Shown piece by piece: positions 46,570 through 54,411 of a stretch of 64,000 nucleotides of DNA. Under the pieces are notes generated by a model. That model saw only the letters and a list, made by a program, of their open reading frames with translations, was not told the DNA's origin and searched no databases. How positions within the stretch are numbered: the stretch's first letter is position 1; the number at the start of each line of letters is the position of its first letter. A program made the translations under genes and the position numbers. Source of the DNA: Chitinophagales bacterium (GTDB lineage: Bacteria; Bacteroidota; Bacteroidia; Chitinophagales; Chitinophagaceae); assembly GCA_013298665.1 (NCBI GenBank), contig JAAFIK010000003.1, forward strand, positions 128,641-192,640. Reading direction: 5' to 3'.

Positions 46570-47847
46570 TTAAATCACCGTACCGTTGGTGAGTATGGCA
46601 CCTTTTTTCAACACCACAATACCTTCTTTTACGGTATAAAGCGCATGATCACCATCGGGCAGGTGCGGGCCGCCGTTGATGCGGACGTCGTTGCCAATGC
46701 GGCAGTTTTTATCCACAATCACGTTCTTGATGTAGCAGCGGTCGCCGATTCCTACCTTGGGGATACCTTTTTCTTCTGAATGGGCTATCTCTACCAGTGT
46801 TTCGTAGTAATCACTACCCATGATGTAGCAGCTTACGATGGTGGTACCTGCGCCGATGCGGGTACGGATGCCCACCACACTGTTTTCGATACGGCTGGCA
46901 TTGATGATACAACCTTCGGCAATAAGGGTTTTCTCCAAAGTGGATCCACTGATCTTGGCCGGCGGCAGCATACGTGCACGGCTATAGACGAGTTGTGTAT
47001 TGTCGAAGAGGTTGAAAGGAGGGATATCCATCGTGAGCGCCAGGTTGGCCTCAAAGAAAGAGTAAATATTTCCGATATCCGTCCAGTAGCCATCATACTG
47101 GTAGCTGACCACTTTATACTTGTTGATAGAGGAGGGGATGATTTCCTTGCCAAAATCAGTCGCGTCTTTTTTCTCTTCATTGAGCAGATCGAAGAGCATT
47201 TTGCGGTTGAAAATGTAGATACCCATGGAAGCCAGGTAATTCCTGCCCTGTTCTTTCATTTCCTTACCTGTGTCGCTTACCCATTCGGGTAATATGTCTT
47301 TATCGGGTTTTTCAATAAAAGAAGTAATGGTATTGTCTGCATCAGATTTCAATATGCCAAATTCCGGTGCTTCGCGCTCGCCCACGGGAATGGTAGCAAT
47401 GGAGATGTCGGCACCCATCGCTTTGTGCGCGTCGAGCATGGTGGCAAAGTCCATCTGGTACAACTGGTCGCCACTGAGGATGAGTACATATTCAAATTCG
47501 TTGTTGCCGATATGCCTCAGGCTTTGGCGTACGGCATCGGCGGTACCCTGAAACCAGGTGGGGTTATCGGGTGTTTGCTCTGCGGCAAGGATATCGACAA
47601 AACCGCTGCTGAATGCACTGAACTGGTAAGTGTTCTTGATGTGCTTGTTCAGCGAGGCAGAGTTGAACTGCGTAAGTACAAACATGCGGTTGATGTTTGA
47701 GTTGATGCAGTTGGAGATGGGAATGTCCACAAGCCGGTATTTACCCGCGATAGGAACGGCGGGCTTACTACGGGTAGACGTGAGCGGGTATAACCTGCTT
47801 CCGGCACCCCCGCCAAGAATTACGGCAACTGTTGATTTACTGATCAT
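46570..47847 (-). CDS. glgC: Glucose-1-phosphate adenylyltransferase
   Basis: 425 residues. Makes ADP-glucose from ATP and glucose-1-phosphate, the committed step of bacterial glycogen synthesis. ILGGGAGSRLYPLTSTRSKPAVPIAGKYRL is the nucleotidyltransferase signature; SGDQLYQMDFATML is the GDxxY region, GTADAVRQSL and FIEKPDKDILPEW are also family motifs. The C-terminal ~140 residues (IGNDVRINGGPHLPDGDHAL) form the left-handed beta-helix. It follows glgA by 52 bp on the same strand. Cytoplasmic; probably allosteric, but regulation cannot be read here. Confidence 0.97.
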   Translation of the reverse strand: MISKSTVAVILGGGAGSRLYPLTSTRSKPAVPIAGKYRLVDIPISNCINSNINRMFVLTQFNSASLNKHIKNTYQFSAFSSGFVDILAAEQTPDNPTWFQGTADAVRQSLRHIGNNEFEYVLILSGDQLYQMDFATMLDAHKAMGADISIATIPVGEREAPEFGILKSDADNTITSFIEKPDKDILPEWVSDTGKEMKEQGRNYLASMGIYIFNRKMLFDLLNEEKKDATDFGKEIIPSSINKYKVVSYQYDGYWTDIGNIYSFFEANLALTMDIPPFNLFDNTQLVYSRARMLPPAKISGSTLEKTLIAEGCIINASRIENSVVGIRTRIGAGTTIVSCYIMGSDYYETLVEIAHSEEKGIPKVGIGDRCYIKNVIVDKNCRIGNDVRINGGPHLPDGDHALYTVKEGIVVLKKGAILTNGTVI

Positions 47848-47899
47848 ATGAATGGTGTGATGATTTGATACAATGAAAATATTTTATTGTTCCCTGAAG

Positions 47900-49324
47900 C
47901 TATGCTACAGGCATGGTCGATTTGTACACGTCTATATATTTACCCGCACTGTTTTCCCAACTGTGATCGATTTCCATCATCCGGCTGCGGATGGCTGTCA
48001 TACGTTCCTTGTCGGCGTAGAGCTCCACACCGCGGTGAATGGAGTACGTAATGTCCCACACGGAGGCATTGTTGAACCGGATACCAAAGCCATCGGGTTC
48101 ACCAAAATCGGTTACGGTATCTTTTAACCCTCCTGTACTTCTTACAATGGGGATGGTGCCATAGCGCAGGGCATAAAGCTGGTTGAGGCCGCATGGTTCA
48201 ACGCGGCTGGGCATGAGCAGAAAGTCGGCCCCGGCATACATCAGGTGGCTCAGCTTTTCATTGTACCCGATGGTGGAATTGTAATAGCCCACAAATAACC
48301 CCCGAAGGGCTTCCAACTGGTTTTCCACGGCGGGATCGCCACTGCCGAGGATGAGGAAATTCATTTTTGATCCTACGTGGGTGAGCGCGTCATAAATGGC
48401 TTGCGGGAGCAGATCGGCAGCTTTTTCGCCTACGAGCCGGCCGATAAACACAAAGAGCGGCTTTTCGATATCAAGACCATATTCATCGCAAAGTTGTCTT
48501 TTGTTCAGTTTTTTCCCTGCATCGGCGTCAGCACTGGTATAATTGTCAAGAATATAGGTATCCGTAGCGGGATCCCATACCTTATTATCGATGCCGTTCA
48601 GGATGCCCGTACATTTACCCTGTTCGTACTCAAAGAGCATTTCCAGTCCGTTGGCCTGGTACTTCAGTTCGGCCATATAGCTTGGGCTTACAGTGGTTAC
48701 CTTCCAGGCGCATTTGATGCCGGATGCAAGCGGGTTAATGGTGTTCGACCAGTCTAATGAACCCCAGCGCCAACTGTCCCATGCCGGGAGGTAGTTTTGT
48801 TTCTCCCAACCCATCCAGCCCTGGTATTGTGCGTTGTGTATGGTAAGTACAGTGGGGATACCCGACAAATGACGGTAAGCAAAACAATGCTGCATCATAA
48901 AGGGGATAAGCGCAGTATGGTGATCGTGTACATGTACCACATCCGGGCGGTGCTGCCATTGGCTGATCCAATCCACCACAGCAATCTGAAAGGCCATGAA
49001 GCGTTCGGTATCGTCGTCGTAGCTGTAAATACGTTCCCGGTCGAGCAGGCCGTAGATGTCAACAAGGTAGAGGTCGAAGTCTAATTTGTTGGTTTTTTCC
49101 TTAATGATGGTATAATCGCAGTAACGGGTACCCATGTGGAAACCGCCCTTGTGTACGACTTCAAACTCATTTTCATAAAGAAACCGGGTGCGATACATCG
49201 GCATCACCACTTTGGCGATATGCCCCAGCAGGTTCTGGTATTTGGGCAAAGCGCCTACAACATCACCCAGCCCCCCCGCTTTGGCTACGGGGTAACACTC
49301 CGCACTAACGTGAATAATTTCCAT
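47900..49324 (-). CDS. glgA: Glycogen synthase (ADP-glucose dependent)
   Basis: 474 residues, GT5 family. HVSAECYPVAKAGGLGDVVGALP has the KxGGL loop that binds ADP-glucose; HVHDHHTALIPFMM and TVLTIHNAQYQGWMG are conserved in GlgA; MPSRVEPCGLNQLYALRYGTIPIVRSTGGL is the C-terminal donor-binding region with the E-x-x-x-x-x-x-E type motif. It extends alpha-1,4-glucan chains. First gene of the glgA-glgC-transporter-amylase run. A divergent promoter pair lies between this gene and the FucP-like transporter gene. Confidence 0.97.
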   Translation of the reverse strand: MEIIHVSAECYPVAKAGGLGDVVGALPKYQNLLGHIAKVVMPMYRTRFLYENEFEVVHKGGFHMGTRYCDYTIIKEKTNKLDFDLYLVDIYGLLDRERIYSYDDDTERFMAFQIAVVDWISQWQHRPDVVHVHDHHTALIPFMMQHCFAYRHLSGIPTVLTIHNAQYQGWMGWEKQNYLPAWDSWRWGSLDWSNTINPLASGIKCAWKVTTVSPSYMAELKYQANGLEMLFEYEQGKCTGILNGIDNKVWDPATDTYILDNYTSADADAGKKLNKRQLCDEYGLDIEKPLFVFIGRLVGEKAADLLPQAIYDALTHVGSKMNFLILGSGDPAVENQLEALRGLFVGYYNSTIGYNEKLSHLMYAGADFLLMPSRVEPCGLNQLYALRYGTIPIVRSTGGLKDTVTDFGEPDGFGIRFNNASVWDITYSIHRGVELYADKERMTAIRSRMMEIDHSWENSAGKYIDVYKSTMPVA

Positions 49325-49343
49325 GTATTTGATTATCAGGTTT

Positions 49344-49375
49344 CAAATTAAGCACTAATTGCCAGCAAACAAAAA
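49344..49375 (-). promoter_or_regulatory. Promoter for the glgA operon
   Basis: On the minus strand: TTTTTG, 19 bases, TAATTTG. The -33 part is a good match; the -7 part is one base short of TANNTTTG. Predicted leader about 16 bases to the glgA ATG. Confidence 0.5.
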
Positions 49376-49386
49376 TTTAGTTTAGT

Positions 49387-49416
49387 TTTTGCAGATAAAA
49401 TAATTAGTTTATTTTC
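49387..49416 (+). promoter_or_regulatory. Promoter for the FucP-like transporter gene
   Basis: TTTTG, 18 bases, TATTTTC on the plus strand, back to back with the glgA promoter. The -7 element is imperfect. Confidence 0.4.
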
Positions 49417-49438
49417 ATCCGATAAAACAAAACCAAAT

Positions 49439-50896
49439 ATGAGTAACCAACAAACAAAATGGTCACAATTCGGCGTCTTAGTGAGCGTTTTCTTCTTTTG
49501 GGGCTTTGTTGCTGCGAGCAACGATATCCTCATTCCTGTATTTAAAGACAAATTGCATTTGACGCAGGTACAGGCACAGATGGTTTCCTTTGCCTTTTAT
49601 GTGGCCTACTCCGTTGGTGCATTGATTTACTTTTTTGTGAGTAAAGCGATCGGGCAGGATCTGCTGAACAAGATCGGGTATAAGAATGGTATTGCACTAG
49701 GGTTGTGCATCTCGGCATTGGGTACCATCCTTTTTGTGCCTGCGGCAAGTATGGAATCCTTCCCCCTCTTCATTTCCGGTTTGTTTATTGTAGGGCTGGG
49801 CTTTTCTCTCCAGCAAACGGCGGCCAACCCCCTGGCCATCAATATGGGTTCACCCAGTACAAGTTCGCAGCGCCTGAGTATGGCGGGCGGTGTAAATAAT
49901 TTCGGCACCACTATTGGTCCGTTGATTGTAAACCTCGCCATTTTTGGGGGCATCAGTTCTGTTACCGTGGCTACCCTTAATTCAGTAAAGACGCCTTATC
50001 TTATTCTTGGGGCGGCTTTTTTGGTGGTAGCGGTGATCTTTTATTTTTCCTCTGTACCGAATAAATTGGTAAGCAATACGGCTGCGGATGATGCGGCGAA
50101 TAAAAACTGGGTGGACAAGGGGTCGCCATTCAAATACCCCCAGTTGATCTTTGGCATGATTGCCATCTTTGTATATGTGGGTGTGGAAGTGAGTACGGCG
50201 GCCAACCTTCCGGAGTTTATGAAACAGAAACTGGGTACGGATACCAACGAGATTGCCCCGTATATTTCCCTTTACTGGGCCAGTTTGATGATTGGCCGGT
50301 GGACAGCGGCTTCCGGCGCCTTCGGATTTTCGGAGGGCATAAAGAAATTGATGCAGGTATTGATGCCTTACCTGGCTTTCGGTGTATTTCTGCTGGTGAA
50401 TACCATTGCAAAACATGACATTACTCCCTTCTATGTATATGCAGCGGTAATTGTCGTAATGATTATCGGTAACTATATGAGCCAGGGAAACCCTGCAAGG
50501 CAGTTGCTGATCTTCAGCCTGATGGGCATTGCGGCCCTGTTAATTGGTATTTTCTCGCCTAATCACCAGGTAAGTGTGTATGCTTTCTGTAGTGTGGGTT
50601 TGTTTTGCTCTACATTATGGCCCTGTATTTTTACACTCGCTATTGCCGGGTTGGGTAAGCATACCAGCGAAGGTTCCAACTTCCTCATTTTTATGATTAT
50701 GGGTGGTGGGGTGATCAGTGTGACGCAGGGATTTCTTTCGTCTGATCTTTACCTCGGTATCGGAATGTCTTACTTCGTAGGTATTGCCTGCTTTGCTTAT
50801 CTGGCTTATTATGCGGTTAAGGCTACGCGTGACCTGAAAGCGCAGGGCATCGATCTTGACGCCATAGCCAAAGGAAGCAGTGGTGGTGGTCATTAA
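49439..50896 (+). CDS. FucP-like sugar:H+ symporter (FHS family MFS)
   Basis: 485 residues, about 12 transmembrane helices. FFFWGFVAASNDILIPVFKD is the opening of the fucose/glucose-galactose (FHS) family, and QQTAANPLAINMGSP with LSMAGGVNNFGTTIGPL are its conserved loops. It probably brings in a hexose by proton symport. It ends 34 bp before the ROK kinase gene on the same strand, consistent with uptake followed by phosphorylation. The exact sugar cannot be told: this family covers fucose, galactose, glucose and N-acetylglucosamine, among others. Confidence 0.93.
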   Translation: MSNQQTKWSQFGVLVSVFFFWGFVAASNDILIPVFKDKLHLTQVQAQMVSFAFYVAYSVGALIYFFVSKAIGQDLLNKIGYKNGIALGLCISALGTILFVPAASMESFPLFISGLFIVGLGFSLQQTAANPLAINMGSPSTSSQRLSMAGGVNNFGTTIGPLIVNLAIFGGISSVTVATLNSVKTPYLILGAAFLVVAVIFYFSSVPNKLVSNTAADDAANKNWVDKGSPFKYPQLIFGMIAIFVYVGVEVSTAANLPEFMKQKLGTDTNEIAPYISLYWASLMIGRWTAASGAFGFSEGIKKLMQVLMPYLAFGVFLLVNTIAKHDITPFYVYAAVIVVMIIGNYMSQGNPARQLLIFSLMGIAALLIGIFSPNHQVSVYAFCSVGLFCSTLWPCIFTLAIAGLGKHTSEGSNFLIFMIMGGGVISVTQGFLSSDLYLGIGMSYFVGIACFAYLAYYAVKATRDLKAQGIDLDAIAKGSSGGGH

Positions 50897-50930
50897 TGAA
50901 TCAAGTGTCATTCATATAAGTAAATTAAAA

Positions 50931-51899
50931 ATGAGTACAGGCAACGATTATGCCATCGGTATTGATATTGGTGGCACCAATACGGTCTTTGGCATTGTAG
51001 ATCATCGTGGAGACATACTCTACCGCGGTGCTATTTCTACGCGTAAACATGATGAGATTGAACCTTATCTGGAAGAATTGTTTCAAGCGCTCCAACCTGC
51101 TATGGATCAGGTGGGCGGGATCAGTAATATCAAGGGTATTGGTATTGGTGCGCCCAACGGCAATTTTTATAAGGGAACGATTGAATATGCGCCCAATCTT
51201 AAATGGAAAGGGATCGTACCATTGGTTGACCTTGTAACGGCAAAATTTGGATTGCCGGCAGCGCTGACCAATGATGCCAACGCCGCAGCGGTAGGAGAGA
51301 TGATGTATGGGGCCGCAAGGGGCATGAAGGATTTTATCATGATTACCCTTGGTACGGGTGTAGGTAGTGGTATTGTGGCCAATGGTCAGTTGATCTACGG
51401 CCATGATGGCTTTGCAGGTGAACTTGGGCATACCATTATTGTACCTGATGGCCGTCTTCATGAGGGTACCGGGGCGTATGGCAGTCTTGAAGTGTATGCC
51501 AGTGCAACAGGGGTGGCGCTTACTGCTATAGAATTTCTGGAGCAGCATAAGAGTGAGGACAGCCTGTTGCGCAATTACGCCAAAGAAGAGATAGACAGCC
51601 GCATCGTATTTGACTGCGCCATGCAGGGCGATGCCATTGCAAAAGAAGTATACGCTTTTACGGGTAAAATACTGGGTCAGGCCCTGGCAAACTTTGTCAT
51701 GTTTTCCTCGCCGGAGGCCATTATCCTTTTCGGGGGTATGACCAAGGCGGGTGACCTTATCCTTTCGCCAACGCGTGAGCACATGGAGAAAAATCTGCTG
51801 CCCATCTTTCAGAACAAGGTTAAGCTTCTTTTCAGTGAACTTAAGGAAGCTGACGCAGCGATTCTTGGTGCCAGTGCATTGGTATGGGAGATGAAATGA
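50931..51899 (+). CDS. ROK-family sugar kinase (glucokinase-like), zinc-site cysteines absent
   Basis: 322 residues from ATG 50931 (MSTGNDYAIGIDIGGT); the track starts upstream in the transporter's 3' end. IGIDIGGTNTVFGIVD is the phosphate-1 loop, LTNDANAAAVGEMMYGAARG the ROK signature with catalytic Asp, and LGTGVGSGIVANGQLIYG binds ATP. GELGH keeps the zinc-site His. In the place of the usual CxCGxxGCxE zinc motif the sequence reads HEGTGAYGSLEVYAS: all three Cys are replaced, though GSLE and the following ATG helix keep register. The kinase should still bind sugar and ATP; the structural zinc is probably lost. A strong hairpin terminator follows. Confidence 0.92.
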   Translation: MSTGNDYAIGIDIGGTNTVFGIVDHRGDILYRGAISTRKHDEIEPYLEELFQALQPAMDQVGGISNIKGIGIGAPNGNFYKGTIEYAPNLKWKGIVPLVDLVTAKFGLPAALTNDANAAAVGEMMYGAARGMKDFIMITLGTGVGSGIVANGQLIYGHDGFAGELGHTIIVPDGRLHEGTGAYGSLEVYASATGVALTAIEFLEQHKSEDSLLRNYAKEEIDSRIVFDCAMQGDAIAKEVYAFTGKILGQALANFVMFSSPEAIILFGGMTKAGDLILSPTREHMEKNLLPIFQNKVKLLFSELKEADAAILGASALVWEMK

Positions 51900-51980
51900 A
51901 AGGGGAAGGAAGCCTCCACAGTAAAATGAACACCGGGAGAATCGCTTAAACGACTACCTGTTTCCATCAGGAATCCAAAT

Positions 51981-52024
51981 AAAAGGAGGCTGTCTCCGGC
52001 TTTTGAGACAGCCTCCTTTTATTT
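51981..52024. terminator. Strong bidirectional hairpin terminator
   Basis: A 16-bp perfect stem AAAAGGAGGCTGTCTC / GAGACAGCCTCCTTTT around an 8-base loop (51981-51996 / 52005-52020). It lies between the ROK gene and the convergent barrel gene and has A/T runs on both sides. Confidence 0.93.
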
Positions 52025-52031
52025 CCGGTTA

Positions 52032-52652
52032 TCAGAATCTTCTGCCAACTGTCAATGACAGTTGCGTAACCTGATCACCATTGGTGGCCTGCTGCAGTCC
52101 GCCAAGTATACCAATACTGATGGTATTACTGAATGTATAATTGAAGGCAGCCTGTATTGTTCCTCCGGTCATCATGGTTTTTTGTTTTGCTTCGTTTACA
52201 ATAACATACCGGGGGTATGCTGGCTGGGGAGAATTATAAATGATGCTGTATTCCCTGAGCAGCGTGGAGGATTGGTAGCGTACAAATGCTCCGCCACGGA
52301 TCTGCAGTTCGTATTTTTTATTGCGTACAAGGCTGTAGCCGATATGTGACAATACCTGAGCGCCTGCTGCTGTTTGCCGCAGTGAACCGTCGGTGGGCAG
52401 GAGGTTTGAAGGATCGATATAGGTCACATTAACTACGTCGTTGTGAATCGTACCGCCAATACCAACAGCCCAGGAAAGTTCAGGCCGGAAATACCGTGTA
52501 TATTCCGTGGTAAAAATCATACCGGGTCTGCCTGAACGGTGATACAGTGTACTGGTGCCAGCAGAAAGTTGTAACTGTCTGTCTGGCAGAATGGTTTGTG
52601 CAGAAATGATACAGGTGGGCATAAGCAATAATGCAAGTAAAATTGGCCGCAT
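52032..52652 (-). CDS. Outer-membrane beta-barrel protein (206 aa)
   Basis: Signal peptide (ILLALLLMPTCIISAQ), then alternating amphipathic strands: SWAVGIGGTIHNDVVNVTYI, KKYELQIRGGAFVRYQSS, NYTFSNTISIGILGGLQQ, ending QLSLTVGRRF with a terminal Phe, the usual barrel end signal. Size and pattern suggest an 8-stranded barrel of the outer-membrane beta-barrel domain class. Function unknown. It converges on the ROK gene through a shared terminator. The barrel gene at 52796 on the same strand is 143 bp upstream; the two are not close relatives. Confidence 0.8.
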   Translation of the reverse strand: MRPILLALLLMPTCIISAQTILPDRQLQLSAGTSTLYHRSGRPGMIFTTEYTRYFRPELSWAVGIGGTIHNDVVNVTYIDPSNLLPTDGSLRQTAAGAQVLSHIGYSLVRNKKYELQIRGGAFVRYQSSTLLREYSIIYNSPQPAYPRYVIVNEAKQKTMMTGGTIQAAFNYTFSNTISIGILGGLQQATNGDQVTQLSLTVGRRF

Positions 52653-52795
52653 GTGTAATGGTTTTTATTGTTAAAGTATACACCTGCTATTCCAAACCAT
52701 ATGCCATGGATACCTCCGATGCTGACATTAACATTTCTTTATACCGGTTATGTTCCGGGTACAGCCGCAAGGATTGTTGTATTGTCTGATGTGGG

Positions 52796-53251
52796 TTAAA
52801 ACCGGTAGCGTACAGAAAGTCCTACCCCGGATGCCTCAAAGCCTACTTTTTCAATAAGGTTCAGTTCGGGCTTCCAGTCTAAGGAGAGGTTGAGGGGAAT
52901 ATTGCTGAAATTATAATCGAGTCCCACTATGCCAGCCCCCCCGATATTGGTTACTTTACCTGTAAACCCTGCATATCCGCCAAACCCGATAAACCATTGC
53001 AGATTGTCAACACTCAACGGCTTGTGTATTTCATACATGGCGCAGAGGGTAACACCATCGCCAAAACTCACGATACCTTCGAGGGCATTGTTATTGGCCA
53101 GGAAGTGTTTGAAACTTACCCCGCTTTTTACGGCCGGGGTTGAAGGGCCAAGGCGGACACCCACGGCATTGTTGTAATTGCTGTTGTCTTGTGCCAGTGC
53201 TGTTGAGGAGATGCCTGCCATGAGAAAGAGGCTTACCATAATTTGTTTCAT
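52796..53251 (-). CDS. Small outer-membrane beta-barrel protein (151 aa)
   Basis: Signal peptide (IMVSLFLMAGISSTALAQ) and a glycine-rich strand pattern (NAVGVRLGPSTPAVKSGVSF, LQWFIGFGGYAGFTGKV, IGGAGIVGLDYNF) ending ASGVGLSVRYRF with a C-terminal Phe. The opening NYNNAVGVRLG resembles small porin-like barrels that Bacteroidota carry in many copies. Probably an 8-strand barrel in the outer membrane. Function unknown; there is no clear partner. Confidence 0.8.
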   Translation of the reverse strand: MKQIMVSLFLMAGISSTALAQDNSNYNNAVGVRLGPSTPAVKSGVSFKHFLANNNALEGIVSFGDGVTLCAMYEIHKPLSVDNLQWFIGFGGYAGFTGKVTNIGGAGIVGLDYNFSNIPLNLSLDWKPELNLIEKVGFEASGVGLSVRYRF

Positions 53252-53688
53252 CTTGTTTGTTTTTTTGGAGTGTTACGAAAACAATGCCAGTTTATACCGG
53301 GTTTGTTTGCATAGAACGGTAACAGCACGATGATATTTTGTAATGCCCTGCCGGCGAAGGTGTAAAGGTGTGAATCAGGCATACTTTAACATTTTCTTAC
53401 AAAATTGGTTCGTGGTGCGACAAACCAAAACGGTGGTGCGTCCTTTATTTTACCAGCCTTATCTTAAGGGTATTTCTGAACCTGATACCGGGTTACTTAC
53501 TATTACGGTCTGGTAAAGGGCTGGTGAAGATGAAAGCGGGTGTTTGGGTTGGCTTCAATATTTTGGTGTTCTTGCCCATGTAAAGACAGGAAGAGTTATA
53601 CCCATAGGCGCTACTGCTCCGGCAGCTATTCCGGGTTTCATTAGTTATTCGTATATTCAATTATTGTTAACAATTAAATTATCCATTT
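53252..53688. other. Intergenic region, 437 bp
   Basis: No gene supported. Divergent starts on both sides imply two promoters here, but I see no exact consensus box. A 12-bp perfect palindrome lies close to the plus-strand gene, and a short direct repeat GGTGCG occurs twice near 53415-53435. Confidence 0.4.
53663..53674. promoter_or_regulatory. 12-bp perfect palindrome before the 146-aa gene
   Basis: ATTGTTAACAAT, 14 bases upstream of the ATG at 53689, in an AT-rich stretch. Its position at or just after the expected transcription start would suit a repressor site. It may also be chance in AT-rich DNA. Confidence 0.35.
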
Positions 53689-54129
53689 ATGTACCAGGTA
53701 CAAGCATTACAGGCACCGGTTGTTCAAACTGCCTCATTATTACATGGCGGCGATGTTGACAAAATGCAAGCGGTTTCCTGGCGCGGCAATTTCATCGAAA
53801 GCCGTGCAGCCGGCACCTTAAACGCGGCACAATGTCCGGAAGCGGTGGTCTTTAATCTCGATCGTTTAAAAAGTTTCCTGGAAAAAGTGGAAGAAGTGTA
53901 TAACCGTTTGAATATACCCGTGACTGACAGGGGTATTGCAGTTATGCCGATGCTGTATGAAAAGGATGGAATGATGAATATGATGTTTACACCCTGTATC
54001 AAAGATGCGCAGGGCAACATCGTTCATACGTTCACTGTAACGGCTGAGAATGGTGATACTCCCGGTGGAGATGATTGGTGGGAACTGCTTTGGGAGTCGA
54101 TCTGGAATCATGGTAGCGGGATTTTTTAA
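53689..54129 (+). CDS. Acidic protein of unknown function (146 aa)
   Basis: I do not recognise it. No signal peptide or membrane helix. Residues about 30-110 look like a compact alpha/beta domain (AVVFNLDRLKSFLEKVEEVY, NRLNIPVTDRGIAVMPMLYE), and the C-terminus is acidic and Trp-rich (GGDDWWELLWESIWNHGSGIF). The codon use and plausible ATG support a real gene. It stands alone on the plus strand between minus-strand genes, with a palindrome just upstream. The Trp-rich tail could dock to a partner or membrane surface, which is a guess. Confidence 0.7.
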   Translation: MYQVQALQAPVVQTASLLHGGDVDKMQAVSWRGNFIESRAAGTLNAAQCPEAVVFNLDRLKSFLEKVEEVYNRLNIPVTDRGIAVMPMLYEKDGMMNMMFTPCIKDAQGNIVHTFTVTAENGDTPGGDDWWELLWESIWNHGSGIF

Positions 54130-54411
54130 TGCGTTGCCGAAAGGACGAAACAACCCTGCTGCGTGCTGTTGTCCGGCAGTAAGTGCCGGTATAACCGGAG
54201 GCCGATGTAATGTCTTGCTGATATGATCTTCCTTCTTGTTTTCAACAGACCCCCGTATTGTTGTTCATACCGTACTGCTGATTAAATTGTCCGGTTCAGG
54301 CATGGCATAATCAAAGCAGATCTGCATTATACCGGAAATAACGGACTGATTACTATGTATTGGGCTAAGATAATGTTGCCGGTGGGTACCCCTTCTGATT
54401 GCGGAAGTTTA

